Shown: piece after piece, positions 50,197-62,068 of the stretch
Layout of the letters: every line of letters starts with the position of its first letter
How positions within the stretch are numbered: the first letter of the stretch is position 1
Source: Tetrahymena elliotti 4EA
Lineage: Eukaryota; Ciliophora; Oligohymenophorea; Hymenostomatida; Tetrahymenidae
Length of the DNA stretch: 64,000 bases
Assembly (NCBI GenBank): GCA_000231825.2
Contig: JH720351.1
Location: forward strand, 434,001-498,000
Reading direction: 5' to 3'
Notes under the pieces: model-generated
Databases searched by the model: none
Told to the model about the DNA's origin: nothing
Seen by the model: only the letters and a program-made list of their open reading frames with translations
Position numbers and translations under genes: made by a program

Positions 50197-52578
50197 TCAG
50201 AAGAGTAAAGATTATTTTTGCCTAAGGTTTATGAATTTATTTGATTGTTCTGTTAGTATTTAATCTTGATCTTGTTTTATATTTTTGAAATGCAACTTAC
50301 TGAATTGCTCAGGATTCATTTGAATAGCATCTTTTAGTTCATTTAATACTCCCTCTTATCTAATTTATGTTTATTTAAGATTATTCACTAAACTATCTTC
50401 TATTTACTCCAGCTTTTAAATGTTTTTTTATAAAACCTGATTTCTTTATTTTTCTCCTATGATCTTTTATATTATTTTTAATTTAAAAATTGAATAAATA
50501 AAAATGAATATTACTGAAACATTAAAATTATTGATGACATTTTATTTTTTTTCCTGAAGTACTCTGTAGATTTATTCACGGGTTTGTTAAAGCTAAATTT
50601 TAATTCTTTAGCACTTTTATTCTTTCAATTGTTGATCAAATTATTATTTTTTTACATTCTCTTCTTATACCTGTTTGAGTTCTTCTTTTATTTAAGTAGC
50701 GCTTTCTTTTTTCTTTTCTTCTTGTAACTTTTACTACTTTTTAATGAGCAATCCCAGATTTCTAGTTTCTGCTACACTCTGAGATCTAATTTTTTTTTAA
50801 ACTATTTAAACGTTATCGTTCCATTTTTATTCATCTTTTTTGGTATAAAAATTAGACTAGTCAACCTATTTAAAAAAAAATTTTCAGCTGAGTTATCTTT
50901 TGAAATAATATTTTACGATTTCTTTATTCAAGTTTTGTTAATATTGTTGCTAATTTATTTTATCTTGTAAAATTTAAAAGACTCTCTTTCTTGTTTCCTC
51001 AACCTTCATTAAGTTCTTGGTTTCTTCTTTTTCTAAATGATTTATTCTATTCATAATCAACTACTAATAAGTTTATAAATTTTTTTATTCCTTTATGACC
51101 TATCTGTAGGTTATATAATTTTCTTTTTCAAACTATGATTGGTATGAATTTTAACAACTTTTTCTATACTTTAAATTATCATAAACTATTGGTTAATTAT
51201 CATAGGAATTCTTAAAAAAATTATTGTGCAAATTTTGTTCAGTTTATTTAAGCTTCATTTCTTCTTGGCAAAATAAAGATGGGTCACTCATACATATTTA
51301 CTTCGATGTATTTTTATTTACATTATTAATATCAATTTTTTGTGATTCTAAATATTCATCAACAATTTACTTTTCATTTTTTTATTCTTCATTCATTCTT
51401 TGCTTTTAATCACCCTAAATTTGTTTTTCATCATTAATTCTTTGCTTTTAATCCTAAATTTGTTTTTAATCTAAACTAATTTCTGGCTTTTAATGTTCTT
51501 TATTTTCTGCTCTCAAATTACTTTAAGAATTCAGAATTTCTTTTTTTTGTTATTCATCTTTTTCAGTCATTTTATTAGCATCCTATTTATCCTATTGCAC
51601 ATAAGTTGTTTCCTAAGACTTTGCAACATTTTGTGAAATTAAGTTATTAGATTAAGCAGTCAAGTTAGGGTAATTTCTTGCTTCATTTTATTTTTAATCT
51701 ACATCTTGTAAAACCTTTTTTTCATTTCCTCTATTACTGCTAAAACTTCTTTTTTACTTTAATTACTAATTTTAGTTAGCATTTTTATTATTTTGATTGT
51801 AAAATTCTTTTTATTTAATATTTTCCTATTTATTTATACTATTAGATCTTTAAACACCTTCTCTCTTTCTTTTTTAAATACTTTCGTTTATAGAAGATTT
51901 TGTGCTTTAATTGTGGTTTTCTTTTATCCGTTAAATGCTAATTTAATTATTTGGTGATTTTATTTTTGGAAAGCTTGTATCAAACTTAGATTATTAACTA
52001 GGCGAATATTATTGCACTATAGCAGAGTAATCACACATTGAAGTATTTATAGCATATTTTTAGTTCTTTCCTTACTCTTAGTCTATTTCAGTATTTAAGT
52101 GATATCTTTTTTTGTTTTACTAATTTAGATTTCTTTTTATTTTTTGTCCACTTGAAGGAGCTGATTAGAAGCATGATCCATTTTTTATTTAATTGATAGC
52201 TTATGATCTTTTTTGTTAAATGGGGCTCTCTAATTTCTCCATATCATCTAATAAAGAATCAACTTCAGAGTCTTATGATTTATTTTACTCTTACCTCAAA
52301 ATCCTCAGTATTTCCTGTTCTTATTCAATTATTTTTAACTTTTTACTTTTCCATTTTGAGGCGAGTTTGCTATTTTCGCGATTTTAAGATAATGATATTA
52401 CTTTTTTGTAATCTAAAGCCTACTAAACTGAAATGTCTTTTCCAGTAAATCCTGACTAAGTATTTTAATTTGATTATAAGTTATTAGATCGTTTAGTGTT
52501 GTCAAAATTCTCACTTTATCTTAAAATGAGAAAATTTTGATATTTCATTTTAGGTCTGTATTCATCTAAATTAGACAT
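50197..52578 (-). CDS. Gln-rich coiled-coil protein of unknown function
   Basis: ATG at 52578 (MSNLDEYRPKMKYQNFLIL) to TGA at 50199-50197. Exon 52578-50917 is certain. An intron at 50916-50866 is required because it holds an in-frame TGA; then come exon 50865-50515, a probable intron at 50514-50464, and exon 50463-50197, 759 aa in all. The N-terminal half is Gln/Ser/Asn/Lys-rich and disordered, with imperfect repeats (QKQIQDQKQRINDEKQIQGD, QKQRMNEEQKNEKQ). The C-terminal third is a long coiled coil (YRQVIKEQKNLQTYQQLIMN; VAETRNLGLLIKKQQKLQEE; QQLKEQKCQRIKIQLQQTRE). It resembles axonemal or basal-body coiled-coil proteins in general character only. No catalytic motif or TM segment. The second intron is 51 bases, a multiple of three with no stop, so it may be retained. 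Confidence 0.82.
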
Positions 52579-54057
52579 TATAACAAGAGTGTAAATTAAT
52601 AAATAAATCAAAATATTTACCAAAATAAATACAATTTAATTTTTAATATTCAACACTGTTATAAAAACCAGTCATAATTTGAGAACAATAATGAATTTCT
52701 ATAAATTTAATAAAATTTAAAGTTTAAAATAATATTTATCTAAATTTATTCTAAATAAAATTTTTAATGATAATTCTTCTAAGAAACAGGTCAAATTTTA
52801 TAAAATATTTATTCAATATTTCTTAAATTTATTATTTATAATTGAAAAAAAATATTTATAATTTTGTAATGTTAGCTAATTGTTTTAACTTCACTAAAAA
52901 GAATTTAAAAATAATTGATGTAATTTACAATTGAGGTTTAAAATATTTTTTGAAAACTTTTTGCCTATTTTTAATGAAATTAGATTTACCATTTTTTTCA
53001 ATAATTTCTCAACAAAACGTTTGTATTTTTTGTAAATAATATTTTTTTAATTATATTTTTTGTTTTTATTTTTAAAATACTTCTCTAAATATATTAAATA
53101 CAATAATAATAAGTAAGTATTTTTTAATTAGCCAATAACATCTCAAAATTATCTGTAAAAAAGAAAAAAATTAAAAATTTTGTTGAAAATAGAAAAATTT
53201 TTATAGATAATTTTAGAAAGAGTAAAAATAGATTTAATTATTTTTTTAAGGTAAATAAAAATTGGATTTAAAATAAATAGAATCTGTAAGAAAATTAAGG
53301 TAGAAAATATATTTTAAAATCGAAATTAATTTTTGTTGTAATTTTTTATTAAGAATTCCTTTTAATTTTATAAGATATTATCTAAAAATATTTGCAAAAT
53401 TAGAATAGATGTTTTAAATTTGAAATGTTGTGGTTAGCATATCAGAAATAAGAAGAAGCAAAATTTAATTACAAAATATTCAATCTAACTTGCGAAATTT
53501 AAGATTAATGAAAAATTTCTCATACTACCTCAAAACTAAAAATTAATTTTGATTTATTGTAGATTCAAAAGGTCTATAATATGACTAGAAACCTTAAGGT
53601 TTATAAACTTGCTTTAGATTAATTAATGATGGATGATTAAATCAGAGTTAATCCCAAAAAATTAAGAAAAATCAAATTGAGTGCTATTTTGGACAATACC
53701 AACTTTGTGATTACATCAAATTTATAATCAAAAATGAAAATATTTTTTTAATTTAGAAATATTGATTGATTATTTTATGAATGGAAAAAGAAAGAAATTT
53801 ATTAAAAAATAAATCAGTCAGCCAATAATCCTTTAATTCAATTGAAAAAAATTTAAAGCACTTATAAACTTAATATTGAAAAGTTATTGCACCTTGTACT
53901 ATTTTTAATTAAATAATTAATAAATTAGATAATTTTTTTTAAAACAAGTTTTAGGCTGAAATTTATAGTCTCCATTTGAATAGATAATATTTAAATAAGT
54001 CAGATTTGAAGAGTAAGGACAAGCTAAATACTTTATTTCAATAGATAGATATCTTTT
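52579..54057. other. Divergent spacer, possible very small ORF
   Basis: Between the coiled-coil gene (minus) and the TBC gene (plus). Mostly A/T runs. An in-frame TGA at 54007-54009 closes the TBC frame upstream of its ATG. A short plus-strand frame at 53581-53769 is listed separately. Confidence 0.55.
53581..53769 (+). CDS. Possible small ORF, unsupported by homology
   Basis: 62 residues starting MTRNLKVYKLALDQLMMDDQ, continuing with a basic stretch (NPKKLRKIKLSAILDN), to TGA at 53767-53769. Composition is more protein-like than the surrounding spacer. It could be a real small protein, an exon of something larger, or an upstream ORF in the leader of the TBC gene, whose ATG is about 290 bases downstream. 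I do not recognise it. Confidence 0.25.
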
Positions 54058-57000
54058 ATGAAGAATAATATGTATTAAAATGAAAAGTATCCTCTTTCTA
54101 ATATTAGAAAAGTTGAATATAAACATGTAGCTAAGAGGTATGGAAAGATAGAAGCAAAGCAGATGAAGGAAGATAATGAGTATGAATAGCAAAATATAGA
54201 TCCAGATAAAGAGATTAAAGCATAAATGGATAACTCTTTAATGAAATTTGAAGATGAATCTCACATGAATCTTTCAGATTCAGAAAAGTAAACATCTGTC
54301 ACTCAGACTACAGATTATGAAGATTTATAAAATAAAAATTTTAGATAAAATCAATCTTAGCTTGATGAAAAAATAACTTAAAATGATAGAAATAAATAAG
54401 GAGGTTTAAAAGGATTTGAATTCGGAATAAGCGAAATGAAATAATACCAACAAAGCTAGTTGAAAAACAGAGAAGATAATTTTTCAAAGTAATACCAAAT
54501 AAATGAAAACTAAATGAAAAAAGATCTATTAATCTCATCAAAAAAAAAAGCGAATATTTTTAGTGATTAAAGCTAATTGTAAAAATAGTAATAAATTTTT
54601 AATGAAACTAATTAGACTGGTAACTAAATCTCTTTAACTTAAATACATATGATAGATTTAAATACTGATAAAGAACATGAGTAGAAATTTACTAAAAGCT
54701 AAGGCTCTATTTAAGAATCATTCTTGTTGAACAATTAGTTACTAGATAATCAACTTAAACCATCATCAAAGTCTTACCTTGATCATAATAAATAAGTTTA
54801 ATATAATAAAAATTCTTTGAATGATCCTTCACCTTAAATATTACCAAATAAATATAAATACTAAAGCCAATAGAGTAAAGAATCTATTCCCTTCAGTAAT
54901 GCTTCTAAAAATTAATCTGTTTAAAATAAATCTAATATTAAATCCTTAAGCTTTTATAACTCTTTAAATAGTACACTAGTGAGTAAAAAAGATATTTCAC
55001 AATGTGAAGATTATAATGTAAATAAAGTAGATATGGGCTAATAATACCCGGATACATATGATAAATAAATAAACTCGTTTAGTAATAACAGCTCAGAAGT
55101 TTTTAATTTGAAGAATTAATAAAATATTTTTGAAATATCTTCTAATTAAATAAATTATGAAGAAAATTAACTAAAATTAAATTAAGATTTAACAGATCTT
55201 CACTTTAAAGAAGAAACACATAATACATAAACAAATGAATAAAATATTGATATATAATAATTAATTTTAACTAGTGATATGAGTGATGAATCTCATTAAT
55301 AAGAAGAGGATAGAAAAGATTATTTTAAAAATGCAAGCGATTAAATTATTATAAATAATAATTAAGATGATGCAGATAAATAGTAAGAAATACCTAATGA
55401 ATCAAATCATTTAGATGAAGATGATGAACTTGGTATTGTTATAATTCCAACTTAAACAGTTGAAACTGAAGAATCTGAATTCAATAAAAATATAAAATAA
55501 GAAATAAAAACAAATCATTTTAATGAAATGACAAAAATGAGAAATTATAAAAAAGATCACCTACTTAATGAATCAAATTAATTTAAAAATAATGAAGGAA
55601 AATAAACAAATATAATCATATCTGACTAAACTTTAAGTCCTGATAAGTAATAAAATGGTGAATCATAAGGCAGCTAACAATCTAGTATCTAAAGCTAAAG
55701 TAAATTTTCAAATTTAAGAAAGAGAATACAAAGAAGCGCAAAAAATATAGAGTTGTAGAACCAAAATAATTCTGACGAGTTGAACAAAAGGTAAGTATTT
55801 GAAGGAAATATTTAGTTGATATATACTTCTTATGACTCTTTTGCAGATTTTCAAAATAAGAACAGTAGCATCAACAATAGCAGCAACTACAATAATAATC
55901 AACAATAAGATTTAGATTAAAATTTAGAAATTGATGAAGAAATAAAAAAAAATAAAATTAATATCTCAGATTTCTAAAATCAAAATTATAAAAAAATAGC
56001 TTTGGATTTAAAAAAGAATTTAAGTGGATCAAAGTAATAGTAATTTGAGTAAATAGAAAAAAAGGATATTCAAGATTAGACAGTCTTTGATAATTCATTC
56101 AGTGATGATTCTCCTCTTTCATTTCCATAGTCTAAATAGTAAAGTGTTGAATTCAAAAATGCTCCTACCCTCTATTTTCAAAATGTTAATTCAAAAAAGT
56201 AATCAACCAAAAAAATAAGTCTTCAATAATTTTAAACACAAATAATGAGTGATTCTAATGAGTCAGAAAGCGACAAGGAATAAAATGATTGTGATTTAAA
56301 TTAGGAAAATGAAGAAATTTAGCCATAAAAGTAAGATTAAAAATAGTAAAACAATGATGAGTAACATAATGATGCAGGAGATCTAGGACTTATTTATTTT
56401 TCTGCTCTCTCATAAGATCCTAGATAAATTGACTAGTCTGATTAAAATAGTGTAACTCTTCCTAAGTTAGAATTTAAATATTAAAAAGAAAGTAATCTAA
56501 TAGTATTTTCAAATCATTTAATTGAATTTAATGATAAAGTTTAAACAAATGACCATGCTTAGGATGACTTCAATAATTTTGAAACTGACCACAATTTAGT
56601 TTTGTCAAATTACTACAAAAAAGAAGACAATATAGATCCAAAATTAAGAGAAATTATTGAGTAGCATCTATCTAAAAATAATTCGGAGGAAGTTTGTGAT
56701 AAAGAATAAAATTCAAGTGATAAAAATTTCACTTTGATTACAAGTCAATCTAAAAGTAAATCAGAAAAACCGAATATTTTGCAATTTGAGACAGAAGAAG
56801 AATAAGAAAATAGTAATATAAACAGTAACTCTTAAAGTAAAAAAGAGTTTTATAAAAATAGTTCAAACACACCAACACCAGATGGAAATTCTCATAAAAA
56901 ACGTGAGGATGAAATAGTAACTCAATTTAGTATAGAAATCCCTTCTAAAAAGGCTCGCATGTAACGAATTAAGGCTTTCAGTTAAAATAATACACCACTT

Positions 57001-59415
57001 AACAGTAAAAAATGTAATACTTTTGGTTAAAATGACCAATACAGAAACTCTGCAGAATAAACAGCTGAAAAATTCAAAGGAAGACCTTCAAATTTTTTGA
57101 CCAGACTGTAACAATATAAGGAACAAGCATTTAACAAAGAATATGATATAATAACTGAAAATAGCTAACAAATTCAAACTCATTAAACAACTGAAATACC
57201 TCATTTTGCTATTGATTCTCCTGAACAACATCAAACCAATACAGAAAAATCAATAACCAACTCAAGTGGAGAAAAGATTGTATTAATTTAACATTTATTT
57301 AATTTTTATGTTAACATTATTTATTTAATTAAAAAGAGCAATCAAAAGTATGAACTAGAAAACTAGCAAGACAGGTTATTTACATAAAGTGCTGATGATA
57401 TTGAAGATTTTTATGAAGAAGAAGATGAAGAAGATGACGAATTAGATGAAGAAGAAGATGAAATCGAATAGGATAACAATTTAAATGTTTTCTAAGAGAT
57501 GCATGAAAGATCTCAAAATTTGTAAAAATAAGAATGCTTTCATAAAAGATCATAAGAATAATGCAGATAAACAGAACAAACTAAAATAAACTAAAGAGAA
57601 ATAGGAATAGGTAAATACTTCTATGAAAAGATGTGCAATGTCTATGGAGATACTAAATTATTCTAAAAAAAGAAAAGAAACTTAAAGAAATGGCTAAAAA
57701 TGATCTAATAAGCTGAAAGTAGTTTAAGTAGAAAAAGCTAAGATAATTAGAATTATGAGTACCTTTAAATAAATGAAAAGCTCAAACTATCTACCAATTA
57801 ACTATCTATGTTAAATAATTAAAATGAAACATCTAAAAATATTGAATAAGAGTTTAATAATTATTCGTAAGCTATACAACCTAAGAAAGAATTTGTTGTT
57901 GACAATCTAGAAGATTAAAAAATTAAAACAAATGAAATTGATCTATTAAAAAGAAAAATATTTTAATAAAAACTTTTAGAATAAAGCAAATACGCTTTTT
58001 CACCTCTTTCATTAAATAATAAACACTTATAAGAATAAGATTAAAATAACTAACAAAAAATTAATTCTTAGGAAAGTGAATAATTTGCAAAATAATTAGC
58101 TAACCATGATGCATTAACAGCTGAAGAGGAATTCTAGCTTATTTATGAATTCAAAAAAATCAAAAAAAATGAATTTCTAAAGGCTCTTAAAAAAGGACCT
58201 CCTATGTGGTATCGTTGGTCTGCATGGAAGGCAGCATTAGATTTAAATGTTGAAGAATACAGAATCACTTATGAAAAACTTAAGCCATCTGAACCTTTAG
58301 ATTTTAACAAAACTTATACCAATCCCATAGATCGATAAATTAACAAAGATGTAACAAGAACAATTCCTGATGAGCCTTTCTTTTCAGATCCAATTTACTC
58401 TTAAAAAAGCTTATAATCTTTGAGAAATGTTTTAAAAGCAGTTTCTTTGTATTATGATAATGTAGGCTATTGTTAAGGAATGAATTTTCTAGCTGCTTTC
58501 TTACTGCTTATAAATGGTGGAGATGAGCTATAGGCTTTCTCTATGTTTATTTAAATGGAAAAAAGATTAAATATTATGGGATTATTTGAAGAAGGATTCC
58601 CTTTAATTTAGTTTATGAATTTTGTTTTCCAAAGAGAATTTGGTCGTAAATTCCCAAAATTATTTAGACATTTTAACAAACTTAAAATCCCAGAAACTAT
58701 GTGGGTGGTCCAATGGTTTTAAACAATCTTCTTAAACTCATTATCACTAAATGTTGTCTGTAGATTTTGGGATTATATTTTGTGTTAAGGATCAATTATT
58801 TCTGCAATCAGCATAAGTTTAAGTTTGATTCATGAGTACAATGCTCATCTAATAAAAAAAAATGAACTGGACGAAATATCCTAATTTATTTAAAAATTAA
58901 AATAATGCTCTGTCTAAAAAGGAGAGCTAAGAAATTCACCATGCAAGCCAAAGCCCCTTCTTAGCCCTTTCATAAACTTCCTTTAAAAAGATCCCATAAA
59001 TTTAGAAGAAAACATAGTCATTGATCCTGAAAAGATAATTAAAAGAGCATAATAATATGAGCTTAACAAAAAAGATATAATATCATATATCAATGAATTC
59101 AAATAGATTAACTTTTTGTATAAAGACAAGCCTTTCCTTAAAAAAATGGAAGAAGCAATCAACATTGAAAACTAGGAAGAAATGAATACAAAAAGTCAAA
59201 ATACTTTCAGTTCTACTCCTAAAACCTCTGCTTAATAAAGACAGAATAAACTGGCTACATAATAAACTTCAAAGAGTCAAAAAAGCCAAGTTAAATCTCC
59301 TGAATTACAAAGTCTTTTACACCGCCATCATCATGGGGGGCAGTTAGAAAATAAAAAGAATTTATTTTCTATTTTAGGATTCAACTCACAGAAAAAAAAT
59401 TAGAATAATATGTGA
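54058..59415 (+). CDS. Large TBC-domain protein, probable Rab GTPase-activating protein
   Basis: One frame of 1786 codons from ATG 54058 to TGA 59413-59415. Residues 1 to about 1370 are low-complexity, rich in Asn/Gln/Ser/Asp/Lys, with an acidic tract (EDFYEEEDEEDDELDEEEDE near residue 1120). The TBC domain occupies about 1375-1610: GPPMWYRWSAWKAALDLNVE, the arginine finger in INKDVTRTIPDEPFF (IxxDxxR), the glutamine finger in YDNVGYCQGMNFLAAFLLLI (YxQ), and later MWVVQWFQTIF and VVCRFWDYILCQGS. Both catalytic residues are present, so Rab-GTP hydrolysis should be stimulated; the Rab is unknown. The C-terminal 170 residues are Lys/Gln-rich with a His run (HRHHHGG). A 57-base GT-AG stretch at 57280-57336 is A/T-only, a multiple of three and stop-free, and is probably an intron (1766 aa if removed). 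The disordered extension is unusually long. Confidence 0.88.
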
Positions 59416-60594
59416 ATAAAATAAATAGAAAATTAATATTAATACAATAAAGGTATTTTAATTAAAAGCTAAATTACTACAACACTACCAAATAAATGAT
59501 TATTTATCCACATTTTACTTATACTAAATTTATAAAATATACATCCATTTCTATTTATCTATTTATAAAAAACTTACTATATTATTTATATTTATAGTTT
59601 ACTTTAACTTCTTTATTATTCTTATTTTATTAATTATTCATCTATTTTTATTTAGAATTATTGCAATCACCACAGCTATATATTTTAAATAAATAGATTT
59701 TATTAGCTAATTGGTAATTTATTTATGGTATTTCATTCTAATTTGTAATTATTTTATATTATTAGCAGTCCAAGTAAAAACTTTATCAGTAATTTTATAA
59801 TTTAGATTTAAATAGGATGCTATTATTTTATTTATCTTCTATTCATATCTTTACAATTATGAGAATCTAAAAAGAAAGATGATCCTATAATCAATTTTAA
59901 TGCTTGATTAAATAATTTAAATTTCATATATTTCTATTATAAATTATTTTTAAGTCTTAGATTTAATAACTAATTTTATTTTCAAAGAAAAAAATGAATT
60001 AAAAACATAAACGTTGTAATAAATTATTAGAATAATAAATAGATAATTCTTATTTGGCTATTTGAAATACTTTTATGTAAAAGCTAATATTTTAAAAAGA
60101 ACAACTAGACTGTAAACTACAAACTGAATTTATGAAGTGTAATTAATTTTTTTAGAAATTGATATTTTGAAATTTGCAGTTGATATATATGGCTTAACTT
60201 TTTATTTATTAGATTACTTTTTCAGATAATAAATATTCAGGTCTGCTTTTATCTCCTTATTAAATAGCACCAAAAAGTTAAGGAAAAAGAAGAAATTTCT
60301 AATTTCTAATTAAATCTAGGGAATATTATTTAGATAGAGAGAACAAAAGAAATTTTCTTTTTATGAATTTACTTTGAATGATATCATATTTATCAGGTTA
60401 TTGTAAGAATCATACTATTGTGACAAGATATTTTTTTAATTTTATCAAAAATTTTGATATTAATATTGGACATTTACTTCAAAAAAAAATACACTAAACT
60501 ATAAAATATGTAATTATTTAGCTTAATAAAATATTCAACTTAAGTTATAAAAAAGCAAAATTAAGAATAATTCTATCACGTTATTAAATATTAA
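59416..60594. other. Spacer, no gene seen
   Basis: Between two plus-strand genes. AT-rich with dispersed TGA; it holds the TBC gene 3' UTR and the OsmC promoter. No motif recognised. Confidence 0.6.
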
Positions 60595-61077
60595 ATGGCC
60601 TCCCAATAAAATAATTATAAGCCTTTGATGAAATAGTATAGCTTAAAGGGAAGTGGATAATAATGCTAAGTGAAAATGATGACTGAAGATGGTTTCTAGA
60701 TTTGTTCTGATACTCCAATTTAATAAGGCGGATAAGGAGAATATGCTTAACCAATCTAACTTTTGTTGACATCATTGGTAGGATGCGAATTAGCTACAGC
60801 CAAATATATTGCTAGTTAAATGGGTGTCAAAGTGTTCTCAATTAACTTCGACATATAAGCTGAAAGAGATGAGATGGGTCCAAGACATCTTCCTGTAGAT
60901 GAATAAGCTCCTGCTGTAGCAAGATTACAAAGGATTTGGGGTACAGCCACAGTAGATACAGATGGTACTTAAGAATAAGTATTAAAATTGTAAAATATTG
61001 TTAAAAACAGATGTCCTGTAGCTAATATGGTTGTCCTTTCAGGATGTAAATTAGAAGTAGAATGGAAGAAGAAATGA
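60595..61077 (+). CDS. OsmC/Ohr-family thiol peroxidase-like protein
   Basis: Intronless, 160 aa, ATG at 60595 to TGA 61075-61077. The OsmC fold reads GFQICSDTPIQQGGQGEYAQ, the helix PIQLLLTSLVGCELATAKYI with the peroxidatic-type Cys64, MGVKVFSINFDIQAERDEMG, then VLKLQNIVKNRCPVANMVV with the second conserved Cys140 in the CPxxN context. OsmC/Ohr proteins are homodimers that reduce organic hydroperoxides using the Cys pair; both cysteines are present, so activity is plausible. No targeting peptide is evident, so it is likely cytosolic. Bacterial ancestry of the family, absence of introns and GC content above the spacer together hint at horizontal acquisition, which only a tree could settle. 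The extra Cys at 24, 37 and 151 are unexplained. Confidence 0.9.
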
Positions 61078-62068
61078 AATAAAAAAGTTTTGTTTTTTTT
61101 GAATACTTTACATAAAAATAAACAATAAATAAATTACTTAATAATCTAACTATTTAAATTAATTAGATTCTAATTTATTTTATTAACATTATTAGTAAAG
61201 GATAGTTATACTATTTTTTAAGGCTTACATTTTTTTGTTGTTTTATTCTAAATCTTTAAGCATTTTTAAATCTTTATTCATAAGTTTAAGATTTTTGATT
61301 TTGGTACAATTAAAAACTTTAATAAATAAATGGTTTTAGAATATTATGCATTTTAATAACATTCTACTAAACTTTTTTTAAAGCAAAGTAAAAAAATGAA
61401 ATGAATTAATTTTTATCATTTTTTATTTAAAGTAGATTTAACATGATTAAAACATAAAAAATATTATTTATTTAATTAAAATGAAATTTTTAAAAATTTT
61501 ATTTCAAACATTTCGAAAAAGTTAGTAAAATTAATAATAATCCTTTTTTAATTTTAAATTATTTTATTTTCGTTTCAATTTTGAAATCAAATTAAATTCA
61601 CCAAAAATTTCAAACTAATTATTAGATTAGATAAAATAAAATTTGTGATTTAGAAAATAAAAATAAAATAATTATTAAATAAATAATAAAGTTTTACCAA
61701 GAAATTTTATGAATATGAAATAGATTTAAAATTAAAAAAGTAATTTAATATTAAAATAAAAATGAATATTAAATTAAAAATAAACGAAACACTTTATACA
61801 AAGAACATTCATGAATTTGTAAATTTTAAGTAGGATAATTGGTAATTTAAGAATTGATTGAATAAAAAAGCATTGAGCATAAAAATTATTACATCATAGA
61901 AAGAAATATTTAGTATTATTTTGAGTGATTGATTTAATTATTTTAATAGGATTTCTAAGTAGAGAGAAATATAATATGATTATTAAAATTGCTTTTTGAT
62001 AAACCAAAATTAGATACATTGTTTACTATTTCAAAAAGATATCTAATTAAAAATTTAGCGAACAGACA
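61078..62068. other. Spacer, no gene seen
   Basis: Very AT-rich spacer between the OsmC-like and SLC30A9-like genes, both plus. No credible frame or motif. Confidence 0.6.

Noticed and set aside
55791..55850. Apparent intron (GTAAGT ... TTTTGCAG) in the TBC gene
   Set aside because: Removing it shifts the frame to an early TGA, whereas reading through stays open and protein-like.
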